The position numbers were made by a program, and so were the translations under genes. A stretch of DNA of 64,000 nt from Clostridia bacterium. Its GTDB lineage: Bacteria > Bacillota > Clostridia > UMGS1810. Positions 8,103 to 18,417 of the stretch are shown here, piece after piece. Within the stretch, counting starts at the first letter, position 1. Each line of letters starts with the position of its first letter. The DNA is taken from assembly GCA_017481205.1 (NCBI GenBank), contig JAFUPN010000041.1, forward strand, positions 143,809 to 207,808, written 5' to 3'. The notes beneath the pieces were generated by a model. The model did no database searches and was not told the DNA's origin. It was given only the letters and a program-made list of their open reading frames with translations.

Positions 8103-10322
8103 TCAACCCTCTTTTTTATTTGCTTTTCTGTATAGACCGGGTGTAACACCTGTCTGTGCCTTAAATTTTCTTATAAAGTTGGATACCTCTGTAAAGCCGA
8201 TATCATCCGCAATCTCTTTGATTGTTTTGTCCGTATCCAGCAAAATACGTTTTGCATTGTCAATCTGGACCTTTGCCACATAGGCAGACATTGTGGTTCC
8301 CTTTTTCATCTTGAAATACTGACCCAAATAGGTTGCAGAAACCCCAAAATGCCTTGCCACACCGTCTACCGAAAAATGCGGACTGTTGTAATTGTTTTCT
8401 ATATATTCCACAATCTGGTCGATAAAGCTGTCTGTCTCGGCAGATTCCTTTGAGATTTCGTCAAATACATCCCGGAGGAATTTTTTTACCTCGCTCACCA
8501 AAACATCTATGCTTTCAAAATTAACCAGAGTTGTAATGTCAAATCTGCTCAGATACAGCTCCTCATATTCACTGCCGAACTTGTCGGACACTGCCTTGAG
8601 TATAACGATAATCAGCTCGAAACATACGCACTGAGAAGCTGTGAGGGGTGCATCGTAAAGTGAATTGACTATATTGTCAATCTGCTCAAAGGTTTTTTCT
8701 ATTTCTCCTGCTTTAATATAGGTAGGGATTTTTTTCATATCGCGGTAAACATACTTATCCTTATCGCAATCCGTACTTATATCACTGAAGAAAATAATCT
8801 TGCCTATTCCCTTTGATTTCTTATAATCCCCTGCAGATTTTGCCTCAATATAGGATTTCCATACGGTAGATACATCCGACACAGGGTTTCCCACTCCCAC
8901 CGTTATCCTGCTTGTCATCATTTCCTCAAGGAAATTCTGCAGATTGGCAATTAGGTTGTGGTCATAATCCGTGTGCACATCGGACATGGCAGGACAGATA
9001 ATGCATAGCTTGCGGTTTTCAAAGACCGTCACGGACAGGCAGTTGTATTCTGCAATGTATTCAACCAGAAGCTTTACAACATCCGAAACAAGCTCCGGTA
9101 CATATTCGTCAATCTCAAAAAGAGCTATATAGTAATAGTCAAAATCAAACGAAACATCATAAAAGGCAAATTTGCTCTTAACCTCGGCTTCATCGGAAAA
9201 TTCTCCGTTTACCAGCTTATAGAACATATGCTCCTTTGCAATGGCATAGGCGTCTTCAACCTTTTTTTCAAGGTCATCCTTGGTTTTGACAAGATAATTG
9301 ATATTATTGTTTATTGCCTCAAGCTCATTTACATCGTCATTTGATTTTTCCAGGCGCAGTGCAAGACTTCGTATAGGATTGTATATTTTCTTTATGGAAT
9401 ATACTGTTACAAAAACACCTCCAATTACAACCATCAGGATTACAAAAGTATAAATCCACTGGATAAGCAAAAGGTTTTTGTGGGTATCGGCATATTCCGA
9501 TACAAAAACATAGCACCAGTCAACAGAGTCGGAGCAGACACTGCTTATATAGTACACATCGTTGTTAAGCTTAAGCTTTTCACCGTCTTTATATTCAAGC
9601 TTGCTTATTTCCCAGGAGGGAATCCTGTAGTTTTCAGTATTTTGGGCAATGCAGTAGCCATTCCCATCAAAAACATAACTGTCGCCGTCGATATTTTTCA
9701 GCAGACTGCCAATATAGCTTGCGTCCAGCATAAATATGGCAAGCCTGTTGTTTGAGCTGTATATGGTGGTTTCCTTTACTACATAAGCATATATCTCACG
9801 GCTTGAATTTATCCTCTGGCGAATGGGGATAAGCCTGATTATCTCCTTACTGCCGAGAAAATCCCTGAAATCCTGAGCAGAATATCCCACTGCCTCATAC
9901 ATGATCTCAAAATAATGGGACAGGCTCATGGAGTTCTGTGAGGAAAAGACATAATCCAGCTTAGGATTATATACAGCCACCTCCGAAATAAAATTGTTGG
10001 CACCGATATAGCCGTCAAGCTTTGACTGAAACAGACGCATATTGCTAACACTGACCTGCTCTGTATCCATAAGCTCCGAGTCGGAAAAAATCTTTCCCGC
10101 AAGATACATAAGACCTTCTGTCTCTATATCCATAACCTGTCTTAGACTTTCAATACCGGATTTTGTTCTTTCGGCAATTTCCTTTTTGTACATATTAAAG
10201 TTTATCTGAAACATAATAGCTGTAATCAGCACAATTGGAACAACCATGGTAAAAATATGAGGCAACAAAAAGCTTTTTAATATTGTGTTTTTTGAAAATA
10301 TCTTTTTAAACTGTTTAAGCAA
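8103..10322 (-). CDS. Membrane-bound AraC-family transcriptional regulator
   Basis: About 739 residues. A first membrane helix lies at ~22-44 (FTMVVPIVLITAIMF), then an extracellular sensor region of ~245 residues, a second helix near 290-315 (IYTFVILMVVIGGVFVTVY), a HAMP-like/coiled-coil stretch, a central domain of the YesN/GGDEF-like type, and a C-terminal double helix-turn-helix (VARHFGVSATYLGQYFK ... IKEIADDIGFTEVSNFIRKFK). Such one-component sensors usually detect a sugar bound outside or at the permease and activate LplABC-type importers. The likely start is TTG at 10322, correctly spaced from AGGAGG; the GTG at 10331 sits inside that ribosome site. It lies between secreted-protein genes and the cytoplasmic enzyme genes of the same unit. 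Confidence 0.85.
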   Translation of the reverse strand: MLKQFKKIFSKNTILKSFLLPHIFTMVVPIVLITAIMFQINFNMYKKEIAERTKSGIESLRQVMDIETEGLMYLAGKIFSDSELMDTEQVSVSNMRLFQSKLDGYIGANNFISEVAVYNPKLDYVFSSQNSMSLSHYFEIMYEAVGYSAQDFRDFLGSKEIIRLIPIRQRINSSREIYAYVVKETTIYSSNNRLAIFMLDASYIGSLLKNIDGDSYVFDGNGYCIAQNTENYRIPSWEISKLEYKDGEKLKLNNDVYYISSVCSDSVDWCYVFVSEYADTHKNLLLIQWIYTFVILMVVIGGVFVTVYSIKKIYNPIRSLALRLEKSNDDVNELEAINNNINYLVKTKDDLEKKVEDAYAIAKEHMFYKLVNGEFSDEAEVKSKFAFYDVSFDFDYYYIALFEIDEYVPELVSDVVKLLVEYIAEYNCLSVTVFENRKLCIICPAMSDVHTDYDHNLIANLQNFLEEMMTSRITVGVGNPVSDVSTVWKSYIEAKSAGDYKKSKGIGKIIFFSDISTDCDKDKYVYRDMKKIPTYIKAGEIEKTFEQIDNIVNSLYDAPLTASQCVCFELIIVILKAVSDKFGSEYEELYLSRFDITTLVNFESIDVLVSEVKKFLRDVFDEISKESAETDSFIDQIVEYIENNYNSPHFSVDGVARHFGVSATYLGQYFKMKKGTTMSAYVAKVQIDNAKRILLDTDKTIKEIADDIGFTEVSNFIRKFKAQTGVTPGLYRKANKKEG

Positions 10323-10344
10323 AATTGTCACCTCCTAATAATAT

Positions 10345-13300
10345 TTATTTTACCACATATTGCTTATAATTCTCAAGACGGTATAATGTTATACAGTTTG
10401 CATTATGGTAATCGGCAGCGCCGATATTTGCTTCACGCACCACATAAACAATATCTTCTCCGTCAAATATAAAATCAGGATACTGGAATGCATTTTCCTG
10501 AGTCAGCTTTTCCCAGTTATCGAGCCAATCCGGCACAAGCAGGGTTTCTGCGACCTCCCAGTTGTACATATCATCCGATACAAGAAGAGACAGACATATT
10601 CTCTGGAGTGAATAATCCCTCTGTGTATTGGGATTTGAAAGGGCGATATATTTTCCTGTGGTCTCATCGTATCTGACAGTGAATTTTGACATACCTCCGG
10701 GGAAGGAAATCACTCTGTCAAAAGCAAGAGTTTCGTCATCAGTAAGCTTAAGCACAGCCGCCCAATCAGCGCTTGGAGCAGAGTTGAAGCGGGTCAGGAC
10801 ATAAAGCTCTCCATCGGGACCGATAACTGCATTTGCCTCACATATGCCCGGGTCTGCGCAGTTAAGCTCCGACGGTAGCCTGCTTATATGGTCGGCAAGC
10901 TGAACAGTGTTTGAAATAGTCCAGCTGTCACGGCGGAGCAAATCTGCATTTTCATCTGCAGACATAACCACTACCTTAAAATTCTGCCAGGAGCTGCCGC
11001 TTATATCAAAAGCACGGTAAATCCTCCCGTCCTTTTTTACAACAGGAACAGGAGCGGTATGGGCAGGCATAACAATGGATGTGCCGTCATCCTCTACAAG
11101 CCAGCCTGTTTTGTTATCCTCGGGAACAGACCAGGTAAGACCGCCATCGTCACTGCGGTAAATAGCCACAGCCGCCGCCTCGCCGGTGCCACGCCGAACT
11201 CCCATGAGATACAGAGCTTCCTTACCCGTATCCGACGGGGTGTTTGTAAAAAGATTTGCATACACAAGCTCTTCTATAGTATCGTCTATATTGTCATCAT
11301 CATAATCGGCATCGAACTTTCTCACCTTCTGCCAGGTTTTGCCGTTATCGGCAGAGCGGTATACGGTTGTACCGTGCCCTATTGTATCATGGGAGGCAAC
11401 CAGTGTACCATCGCCAAGCTTTACAACAGCAGGGGATGAGGGAAAGATTTTTTCGGGATTTTCGCTTACTGCAATCTCTGTCCTTGTGCCGTAATGGTCG
11501 GCAGACTGCTGTTTGTAGGGAAGATTGGTGAGAGCGTCATAAAGCCAGAGGGCATAATCGTCATCCCACTCAAGCTTTTCAAGTGCTCCCGGAGTTCCTG
11601 CAGCCGCAAGACCGCAGCTGTTGTAATATACCTTCCTGCCCAGCTGCTCTGCAACCGCTCTGAAAGGAACATACATATTATTCCCCTCTGCATAGGGAGC
11701 ATCGGCAAGTATATATTCATTGCCGGATACAGTATATACATTGCTTCCGGCGGTAAATGTCATTTCTCCTATTCTTGCAGTACCTGAGGAAATATCCACT
11801 GTAACAGGATAATCCGTCAGCTTTTCAATAAGCCTTGATGGCACAAAGAGAGTTGAGCCCGCAATGACAGGCACCGCATCAGGGTTTTCCCAGTCTATGC
11901 GCTGTCTCCTGCAATCAGCCATAACCTCGTTATGACCCTCGGCAAGAACAAGCATATTCGGAGAAAGTGTATTTAAAAGGGCATAGTTATCCGCATCCCG
12001 CGACATAACACTGCCGCTGATATTTTCATGGTAAATGTACCGCGCTTCATTAGCAGTTACAGCACGGTTATATATCCTGAGCTCATCCATAGCTCCGTTA
12101 AAGGTTTTTGAATAGGTACTTCCCGAATGGTCGCCGCCGATGGTGGCATCGGGTATGTAGCCATCAAGCACAAAGCTGTCATTTACATAAGCAACAGTGT
12201 TTGAACCCTTGGCATTATTAGGCTTTATTTCCTCTCCATCAAGAAAGAGCCTCATATACTTTTGCTCAAGATCGGTGGTAACCGTAACATGATGCCATTT
12301 TTCAAATTCGTTTTTCATAACATCTTCAAAATCGGTGGTTTTGATAAAATTTATTCCGCACAAGGGTGTATCAGTGCCGCTTCTCACAGAAACAGATATC
12401 TCTCCGCTGTTGCGGAACACAAGGTGAAACAAAGCTCCTGAATCTATGATATTAAGTGAAAGAGCTCGATTCACGGTGTTTGAACCCGGCAGCTTGTTGA
12501 GATAAAACCAGCCGGAAACAGTAAGACCTTTTGCTCCGTTCAGCGCCTTGGTAATATTATTACCTATATTAATCCAGTTTTTTTCGTCGGGGTGAAAAAC
12601 CACAGCAGAGCCTCTTACACCCTCGGTCCAGTCAAGGTCCCTATGAGCATTGCCCACAGCTTTTATAAAGCCGTCCTTTGAATAAACGGTATTGCCCTCA
12701 CCCTCATCAAAGGGAAAATAAGATATCAGACTGTCCTTTAATACATCGTTGTATGCTTCGTCAATATCATAGCCGCTGTCCAGCTTATACACTGTCATCG
12801 GCTCACTGCAATGGATATTTGCAGGGTTTATCCTCACCTCATCCATCATGATACCGGTATCTCCTATTTTATCCGGCAGTGATGCATCGGTAAAGGTAAA
12901 CACATCTCCCGAAAAAGCCATGGGCACAGTTGTAAAATGTACGCCGTTAACATAAAAGCGAGTCATTTTCCTTGCAAAATCAATACCCACGGCAATATGA
13001 GTCCATCTTGCAAAGCTTTTGCCGGTATCGTAGGACGCCTGCAGCAAATCCTCAGAAGATTCGGAGCTTGCAAAGACAGTGATAACAGAGGCTTCCTTCA
13101 CAATCTTTATACCGGCTTTTTCACCACTCTGATAAACGGTAAAGAGATTGCCGTTGTCCGCTCCGTCATTTTTGATATACGCCGACAGGGTAACACCATT
13201 TACTCCGCTGAGCATAGTGCCGATTTCTCCATTATCAGCAAATATGCCGCCTCCTTCACCGATACGCACGCCGCTGCCAACGTATCCGAACACCTCGGAT

Positions 13301-13464
13301 ACGTTAACAGCGTCAAAGCCTTGGAGGCTGTCTCTCTCATTTACGGCAAGACCGCCCTCAACACTCTCAAAGCTCAGATGAACAATGGGATTGCTGACAG
13401 CAGAAGCTGTGACGGGTAATATTAAGGATAAAGCCATTACTGCTGTAAATAAGTGTTTTTTCAT
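10345..13464 (-). CDS. Secreted LamG / sialidase-fold beta-propeller protein (copy 1)
   Basis: About 1039 residues. A signal peptide (MKKHLFTAVMALSLILPVTA) is followed by two LamG (concanavalin-like) domains at ~25-230 and ~240-480, then a copper-amine-oxidase-N/stalk-like module at ~490-630 (STLFVPSRLIEKL ... NNMYVPFRAVAEQLG), then a sialidase-superfamily propeller with Asp-boxes (SADNGKTW, SDDGGLTW). The canonical sialidase R-I-P motif is replaced by S-S-P in FPSSPAVVKLGDGTLVASHD, so a true neuraminidase is unlikely. No SLH or sortase signal is visible. ATG at 13464 is chosen (GAGGT upstream); an upstream ATG at 13500 would precede the signal peptide and overlap the previous gene. It is a tandem paralogue of 13475-16606. 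Confidence 0.75.
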   Translation of the reverse strand: MKKHLFTAVMALSLILPVTASAVSNPIVHLSFESVEGGLAVNERDSLQGFDAVNVSEVFGYVGSGVRIGEGGGIFADNGEIGTMLSGVNGVTLSAYIKNDGADNGNLFTVYQSGEKAGIKIVKEASVITVFASSESSEDLLQASYDTGKSFARWTHIAVGIDFARKMTRFYVNGVHFTTVPMAFSGDVFTFTDASLPDKIGDTGIMMDEVRINPANIHCSEPMTVYKLDSGYDIDEAYNDVLKDSLISYFPFDEGEGNTVYSKDGFIKAVGNAHRDLDWTEGVRGSAVVFHPDEKNWINIGNNITKALNGAKGLTVSGWFYLNKLPGSNTVNRALSLNIIDSGALFHLVFRNSGEISVSVRSGTDTPLCGINFIKTTDFEDVMKNEFEKWHHVTVTTDLEQKYMRLFLDGEEIKPNNAKGSNTVAYVNDSFVLDGYIPDATIGGDHSGSTYSKTFNGAMDELRIYNRAVTANEARYIYHENISGSVMSRDADNYALLNTLSPNMLVLAEGHNEVMADCRRQRIDWENPDAVPVIAGSTLFVPSRLIEKLTDYPVTVDISSGTARIGEMTFTAGSNVYTVSGNEYILADAPYAEGNNMYVPFRAVAEQLGRKVYYNSCGLAAAGTPGALEKLEWDDDYALWLYDALTNLPYKQQSADHYGTRTEIAVSENPEKIFPSSPAVVKLGDGTLVASHDTIGHGTTVYRSADNGKTWQKVRKFDADYDDDNIDDTIEELVYANLFTNTPSDTGKEALYLMGVRRGTGEAAAVAIYRSDDGGLTWSVPEDNKTGWLVEDDGTSIVMPAHTAPVPVVKKDGRIYRAFDISGSSWQNFKVVVMSADENADLLRRDSWTISNTVQLADHISRLPSELNCADPGICEANAVIGPDGELYVLTRFNSAPSADWAAVLKLTDDETLAFDRVISFPGGMSKFTVRYDETTGKYIALSNPNTQRDYSLQRICLSLLVSDDMYNWEVAETLLVPDWLDNWEKLTQENAFQYPDFIFDGEDIVYVVREANIGAADYHNANCITLYRLENYKQYVVK

Positions 13465-13474
13465 CAAATCAACC

Positions 13475-16400
13475 TCAATCAATATATTTTCTGAAATCAC
13501 TCAGCCTGTATAAGGTCTGATAGTTACTGTTGTGGTAGTTTTCAGCGTCGGGGTCTGCCTCACGGACAGCATAGAGAATATCGTCTCCGTCAAATATCCA
13601 GTCGGGATACTGGAAACCGATGTCCTTTGTGAGCATCTCCCAGTTTTCCAGCCAGGGAGGCACTATAAGGGTCTCGGCAATACGCCAGTTGTACATATCA
13701 TCGGATACCAGCATAGAGAGCACTGTTCGCTGCAACGTATAATCCGGCTGAATATTAGGATTTGAAAGGGCAATCCATTTGCCTGATACCTCATCGTATC
13801 TGACAACAAATTTTGTCATGCCTCCGGGGAAATCAATAATCCGATCAAACACCAGTGTTTCGTCTTCAACAAGCTTAAGCACTGCCGCAAGCTCTATGCT
13901 GGGCGCAGAGTTAAAGCGTGCCATAACATAAATTTCTCCGTCCGGTCCGACAACCGCATTTGCCTCAAACATACCTGGGTCTGTACAGGTGCTGCCCTCA
14001 GGGAATTGGTCTGCATAATCACTGAGCAGTATCGGGTTGGAAATAGTCCAGCTGTCTCTGTCAAGTAAATCTGCATTTTCATCGGCAGACATAACCACAA
14101 CCTTAAAATACCTCCAGCTTCTGCCGCTGGTATCAAAGGCGCGGTAAATCCTTCCGTCCTTCTTTACAACAGGTGTGGGGGCAGTATGCGCGGGAATAAC
14201 AACGGATGTGCCGTCATCCTCCACAAGCCAGCCTGTCTTGTTATCCACAGGCACAGACCAGGTGAGTCCGCCATCGTCACTGCGGTAAATTGCAACAGCA
14301 GCCGGGTCTCCCGTACCTCTGCGCACACCCATAAGATAAAGAGTTTCTACTCCTGTTTCTGCAGGGGTGTTGGTAAAGAGGTTTGCATACACAATTTCTT
14401 CTATTGTATCGTCAATAATGTCATTGTCGGCATCGGCATTGGGCTTTCTTACCCTTTCCCAGGTATCTCCGTCATCTGTTGAACGGAGAATCATGGTGCC
14501 GTTTCCGATTACGTCATGAGAAGCAACCAAGGTACCGTCCTTAAGTCTTACTATGGAAGGAGAGGTATAATATATCCTTGTGCTTGAATCAATATAGTCA
14601 ATGACCTTTCGGGTAGCATAATGGTCAGCTCTCTGCTGCGGATACGGCAGATTGGTAAGCGCATCCTGCATCCAGAGCACAAATTCACCGTCTACCTCCA
14701 GCTGTTTTACTGCCTTGCTACTTCCCACAGCCACAAGTCCGCAGTCGTTGTAATAAATCGCCTTGCCCATAAGCTGAGCAATGGGTCTTAAGGGAACATA
14801 CATCATGTCCCCCTCAAAATACGGAGCGTCACTTAGCGGGAATGTTACGTTTCCGGAGTAATATTCCATGCTTCCCGCAGTAAACAGCATCGAGCCTGCC
14901 TCAGCTATAATACGAGTTGTCTTTTTATCAGAGTCTATCTCTGTCTGAGCACCAAGCACATTTGCTGCAAAGGATGCGGGAACCATTGTGGTTGAGCCGT
15001 GCAGTACCGGCACTGCATCAAAATTATCCCAGTCTATACGCAGGCGTGTTTCATCTGCAAACACCTCGTTAAAGCCTAAAGACATAAAGGCAGTATCCTT
15101 TGTAAGCTCTCTGAGAATTGCATATTTATCGGAATCTCTTGATATAACACTTCCGTTTTTGTTTTCAACATAAATATATTCTGCCTCTTCAACAGAGATT
15201 GCACGGTCATATATTTTAAGGTCGTCAATAGCTCCGTTGAAGGTCATTGTATAATCCATATTGGTTGGGTCGCCGCCGATTGTATCATCGTTTGCGCCCT
15301 CGGCATAGGAGAAGGTGGTCTGAGAATAGTTGGTATGTATATCACCATCGTTCTGCATACCCTTCTGCTCCTTACCGTTCAGGAACAGACGGATTGTATT
15401 TTCCTCAAGGTCGGTGGTCATGGTTATATGATGCCACACACCGAATGGATAATCCGTCTTTGACGGCTGGTAGTTAAGACCTGTAAGAGGTCCCGCCGGA
15501 TCGCTTCGCAGGGCACAGAGTATTATTCCGCCGGAATTCATTGTCCAGTGGAACATAGCACGCACACCGTCTATATTGAGAGAAAGCGCTCTGTTCTGAT
15601 AAGCGGAGCCGCTCTCAAAATTGAGGAAAAACCAGCCGGAAACAGTAAGACCGCTCTTTCCTACCAAAGCGTCAGAAACATGTTTTCCTATATTAATATA
15701 GTTTTTGCTGTCTGCATGAAACATAACCGCAGAGCCATTTACACCCTCTGTCCAGTCAAGGTCGGACACAGCCTTGCCCTCTATCTCAGCCTTGCCGGTA
15801 GAATGAACAACATTTCCCTCTCCCTCGTCAAAGGCAAAATGAGCAATAAGATTATCCTTTAATATATCCTTATAGCCTTCTTCCTCAGGAGGCAGGCTGT
15901 CCGAAGCAAAAAGCTCCGCCGCATCAGACTCAGACATTGCCGCAGGGTGAACTCTCACCTCATCAACGGAAAATCCGCTGTCGCCGATTACATCCCAAAG
16001 TGAACCGGACTGCAGGTTAAAGGTTTTTCCCACAAAAGCCGCAGTGGATGAAGCAATTTTTTTGCCGTTAATATAAATTGATATAATATTTTTGTCAAAG
16101 TCTGCAGAGGCAAGAACATGAGTCCACTGCGCAAAGCTTTCATCAGTACCGGCTTCAACTGTCTTGGGAAGCTCGTTTTTGTCGCTGCTCACGGCAAATT
16201 TTATAACAGAGCCGGTCTTGCTCAGGCTTATGCCCACTTTGTCGCCGCCCTTATATACAGTCAGGACATTTCCGTCCTGCTTATCGCCGTTTTTTACATA
16301 TGCAGACACAGAGACACCCCGTGCGCCTGAAAGGCTGTTGACTATTTTACCCGCTTCCGAGTGGATATAGCCCTTGCTTCCGACAGCCGCGCCCACACCG

Positions 16401-16606
16401 CGGTAACCCTCTGTCACAGTCACGTTTTTCAAATCAATACCCGCTCCGGATGAAGCAAAATCCGAAACCCTGCCGCTCTGCAGCTTTTCAAAAGTGAGAT
16501 AAAACACAGGAACAGTGCCGGATGCGGCAGACACACCGCCAAAGGGTATTGATGATAATGTGACAGCACATATTAAAAGTAGTATAATAGATTTTTTCAT
16601 AATCAT
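13475..16606 (-). CDS. Secreted LamG / sialidase-fold beta-propeller protein (copy 2)
   Basis: 1043 residues with the same architecture as its downstream neighbour: signal peptide (1-27), LamG ~30-240, LamG ~250-490, stalk-like module ~500-640 (TTMVPASFAANVLG ... DMMYVPLRPIAQLMG), propeller ~650-1043. Asp-boxes are STDDGDTW and SDDGGLTW. The catalytic-Arg motif of GH33 is again absent (YYTSPSIVRLKDGTLVASHD). Both copies keep a His-Asp pair in VASHD and long identical stretches in the propeller (TGWLVEDDGTS, KKDGRIYRAFD), so the propeller is under selection. It may be an enzyme on a non-sialic sugar or a binding protein. AAGGAA is correctly placed for ATG 16606. The gap to the next gene is only 10 bp. 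Confidence 0.75.
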   Translation of the reverse strand: MIMKKSIILLLICAVTLSSIPFGGVSAASGTVPVFYLTFEKLQSGRVSDFASSGAGIDLKNVTVTEGYRGVGAAVGSKGYIHSEAGKIVNSLSGARGVSVSAYVKNGDKQDGNVLTVYKGGDKVGISLSKTGSVIKFAVSSDKNELPKTVEAGTDESFAQWTHVLASADFDKNIISIYINGKKIASSTAAFVGKTFNLQSGSLWDVIGDSGFSVDEVRVHPAAMSESDAAELFASDSLPPEEEGYKDILKDNLIAHFAFDEGEGNVVHSTGKAEIEGKAVSDLDWTEGVNGSAVMFHADSKNYINIGKHVSDALVGKSGLTVSGWFFLNFESGSAYQNRALSLNIDGVRAMFHWTMNSGGIILCALRSDPAGPLTGLNYQPSKTDYPFGVWHHITMTTDLEENTIRLFLNGKEQKGMQNDGDIHTNYSQTTFSYAEGANDDTIGGDPTNMDYTMTFNGAIDDLKIYDRAISVEEAEYIYVENKNGSVISRDSDKYAILRELTKDTAFMSLGFNEVFADETRLRIDWDNFDAVPVLHGSTTMVPASFAANVLGAQTEIDSDKKTTRIIAEAGSMLFTAGSMEYYSGNVTFPLSDAPYFEGDMMYVPLRPIAQLMGKAIYYNDCGLVAVGSSKAVKQLEVDGEFVLWMQDALTNLPYPQQRADHYATRKVIDYIDSSTRIYYTSPSIVRLKDGTLVASHDVIGNGTMILRSTDDGDTWERVRKPNADADNDIIDDTIEEIVYANLFTNTPAETGVETLYLMGVRRGTGDPAAVAIYRSDDGGLTWSVPVDNKTGWLVEDDGTSVVIPAHTAPTPVVKKDGRIYRAFDTSGRSWRYFKVVVMSADENADLLDRDSWTISNPILLSDYADQFPEGSTCTDPGMFEANAVVGPDGEIYVMARFNSAPSIELAAVLKLVEDETLVFDRIIDFPGGMTKFVVRYDEVSGKWIALSNPNIQPDYTLQRTVLSMLVSDDMYNWRIAETLIVPPWLENWEMLTKDIGFQYPDWIFDGDDILYAVREADPDAENYHNSNYQTLYRLSDFRKYID

Positions 16607-16664
16607 AAATATTCCTTCTTATCAGCTCCGGCGGCTTACTGCCGCCGGGACTGATATTTACACT

Positions 16665-18398
16665 TTATTCTGTCTCTCCGATTGTTAAAACAGTCTCATC
16701 CTGATATGATGCCACACCGTCAAGACCATGCCATACAAACAGCTTGTATACAAGGTCTGACGGATTGTCAAGACCGTTTACGGTTATGCTCTGAGCATCA
16801 AGACCTCTGTAATTTGCAATCTGAGGCAGATTAATCATGGAGCCGCCGACCATTCTGTTTGTAGCTCTGTCAAAAGCACCTAAAATCAGCGTCATCCCGC
16901 CCTCGGGGATATCGCCGCCCGTAAGGTTGACAACATCGCAGACAGCTGTTACCGAAGAACCTTCGGCAGAAAGCTCTGCCTTAACAAGAGGCAGTACAGA
17001 AGAAAGCTCTTCTATCTCAGACTCCATAAGACATCTTCTGTATATCCTGAGGCTGTCCATAAAGATACCGGCAGTGGAGGAAAGGTCAATATAATCGGCC
17101 TTGCTGCCGCCTCCGCTCATATTGTAGTAATTTCCGGCAAAGGCAAGGTCTGCCTCTGCTGCGAGACTGCCGTTGATATAAATACGGCCTTTTTTGGACA
17201 CGTAGTCAAAATCTCCGTATATATGATGCCAGGAGGTATCTCCTGAGTCAAATACTCCGCTGTCTGTTGCCACTGTTCTGTAGCCGTCGCCTGCAGTGCT
17301 CTTGCCGCCAAGGCACACACTGCCGTCAGGCATAAGCTCCAGGCGCATACCGTCACTCTCACCCTCGGCAAAAACCGCCTGAGCCACAGACGGTAGCACA
17401 CCGTCAGAGAGCCTTAGCCAGCAGGAAACAGACTGCTGCTTTGCTCCGTAAAGAAGACCTCTGTGGGTACATACGGGAAGTGTTCCCCGTGAAGAAAGCT
17501 TTAAGGTGCTATTCTCAACACCCTCAACAAGCTCTCCGCCGTCAACAGCAATATTCATTCCGTTTACACCCTTGTCCTCAATCTCGCCGCCGTTTATCTC
17601 TTCAAAATCATATTCAAGCACGGGAGGAACATTCTTTTTTATATCCTCCTCGTCAAGAGCGCCTCTGTATATGCGTACATCATCTACCAAAACATGTCTG
17701 CCGCCTACACCGAAATAGCCCTTTGTTATATCGTTTACATCAGTTTTATAGTTTGCAGTATCCGTTGCAAATTTCTGAGGAGTTGCTTCTGCCTGCTCTT
17801 CGCCAACAAGTACACCGTCGGCATAGAATTTTACATTATCATTTGCATAATCCACAACCAGTGCCACATGCATCCATCCGTCAGGAGAGGTGGAGTCATC
17901 AATATTGGGATAGATAACGTCCGCAGCTGTTGACATAGCCGGACTACTGTAGTCGGAACGGGAGCTGGTAGCCATCTTTGCCGCCTGTATATACATCATT
18001 ATGCTATTGCTGCCGGCATTGAGTGCAAACATAGTAAAGTTTGTTCCGGAGCCCTTGACTTCCTTTTTCATAACAGCAGTTATTGTCACCGCCGATGAAC
18101 CGTTAATCTGGGAGGCAAGTATATCCGAGGATATAACCATGTGCTTGGAGTTGTCATAAGCACTTGAGCCTCCGTTGAAATCAAAGGTATTGCCAGAATA
18201 GCCCTTTACGATTTCGTATGACGAATCCTGCATAATAAGATTATTGCCGTTTCCAGACAAATCCTCTATGGTATTATCGGCAGACAGCTCGTCAAAATTC
18301 CAGTATGCAATCAGCTGGGCATCACTCTCTGCGGAAACGAAAGTTGCAGTGGACGAAAGCAACATAAACGATAAAACTATCGCTAATATTTTTTTCAT
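16665..18398 (-). CDS. Secreted double-LamG protein (copy 1)
   Basis: 577 residues. Signal peptide 1-23 (MKKILAIVLSFMLLSSTATFVSA), LamG domain ~28-250 (IAYWNFDELS ... WMHVALVVDYANDNVKFYADGVLVG), second LamG ~255-460 (LEYDFEEINGGEIEDKG ... SWHHIYGDFDYVSKKGRIYINGSL), and a C-terminal beta domain of ~100 residues (VKAELSAEGSSVTAVCDV ... YKLFVWHGLDG). The last domain resembles C-terminal domains of several other secreted proteins in the locus. No catalytic domain is visible, so glycan binding or adhesion is the best guess. AAGGTGG precedes the ATG. It is a tandem paralogue of 18418-20154 and part of the same minus-strand series. Confidence 0.75.
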   Translation of the reverse strand: MKKILAIVLSFMLLSSTATFVSAESDAQLIAYWNFDELSADNTIEDLSGNGNNLIMQDSSYEIVKGYSGNTFDFNGGSSAYDNSKHMVISSDILASQINGSSAVTITAVMKKEVKGSGTNFTMFALNAGSNSIMMYIQAAKMATSSRSDYSSPAMSTAADVIYPNIDDSTSPDGWMHVALVVDYANDNVKFYADGVLVGEEQAEATPQKFATDTANYKTDVNDITKGYFGVGGRHVLVDDVRIYRGALDEEDIKKNVPPVLEYDFEEINGGEIEDKGVNGMNIAVDGGELVEGVENSTLKLSSRGTLPVCTHRGLLYGAKQQSVSCWLRLSDGVLPSVAQAVFAEGESDGMRLELMPDGSVCLGGKSTAGDGYRTVATDSGVFDSGDTSWHHIYGDFDYVSKKGRIYINGSLAAEADLAFAGNYYNMSGGGSKADYIDLSSTAGIFMDSLRIYRRCLMESEIEELSSVLPLVKAELSAEGSSVTAVCDVVNLTGGDIPEGGMTLILGAFDRATNRMVGGSMINLPQIANYRGLDAQSITVNGLDNPSDLVYKLFVWHGLDGVASYQDETVLTIGETE

Positions 18399-18417
18399 TA
18401 TATAACCACCTTTTTAA

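Noticed and set aside
7420..8283. 287-codon open frame on the plus strand
   Set aside because: It lies antisense to the SGNH hydrolase and the end of the AraC gene, which have clear motifs and ribosome sites; its translation is rich in Cys/His/Ile and has no family pattern.
10345..16606. Annotation of the propeller proteins as sialidases
   Set aside because: Asp-boxes are present, but the catalytic-arginine R-I-P motif is not, so only the fold is claimed.
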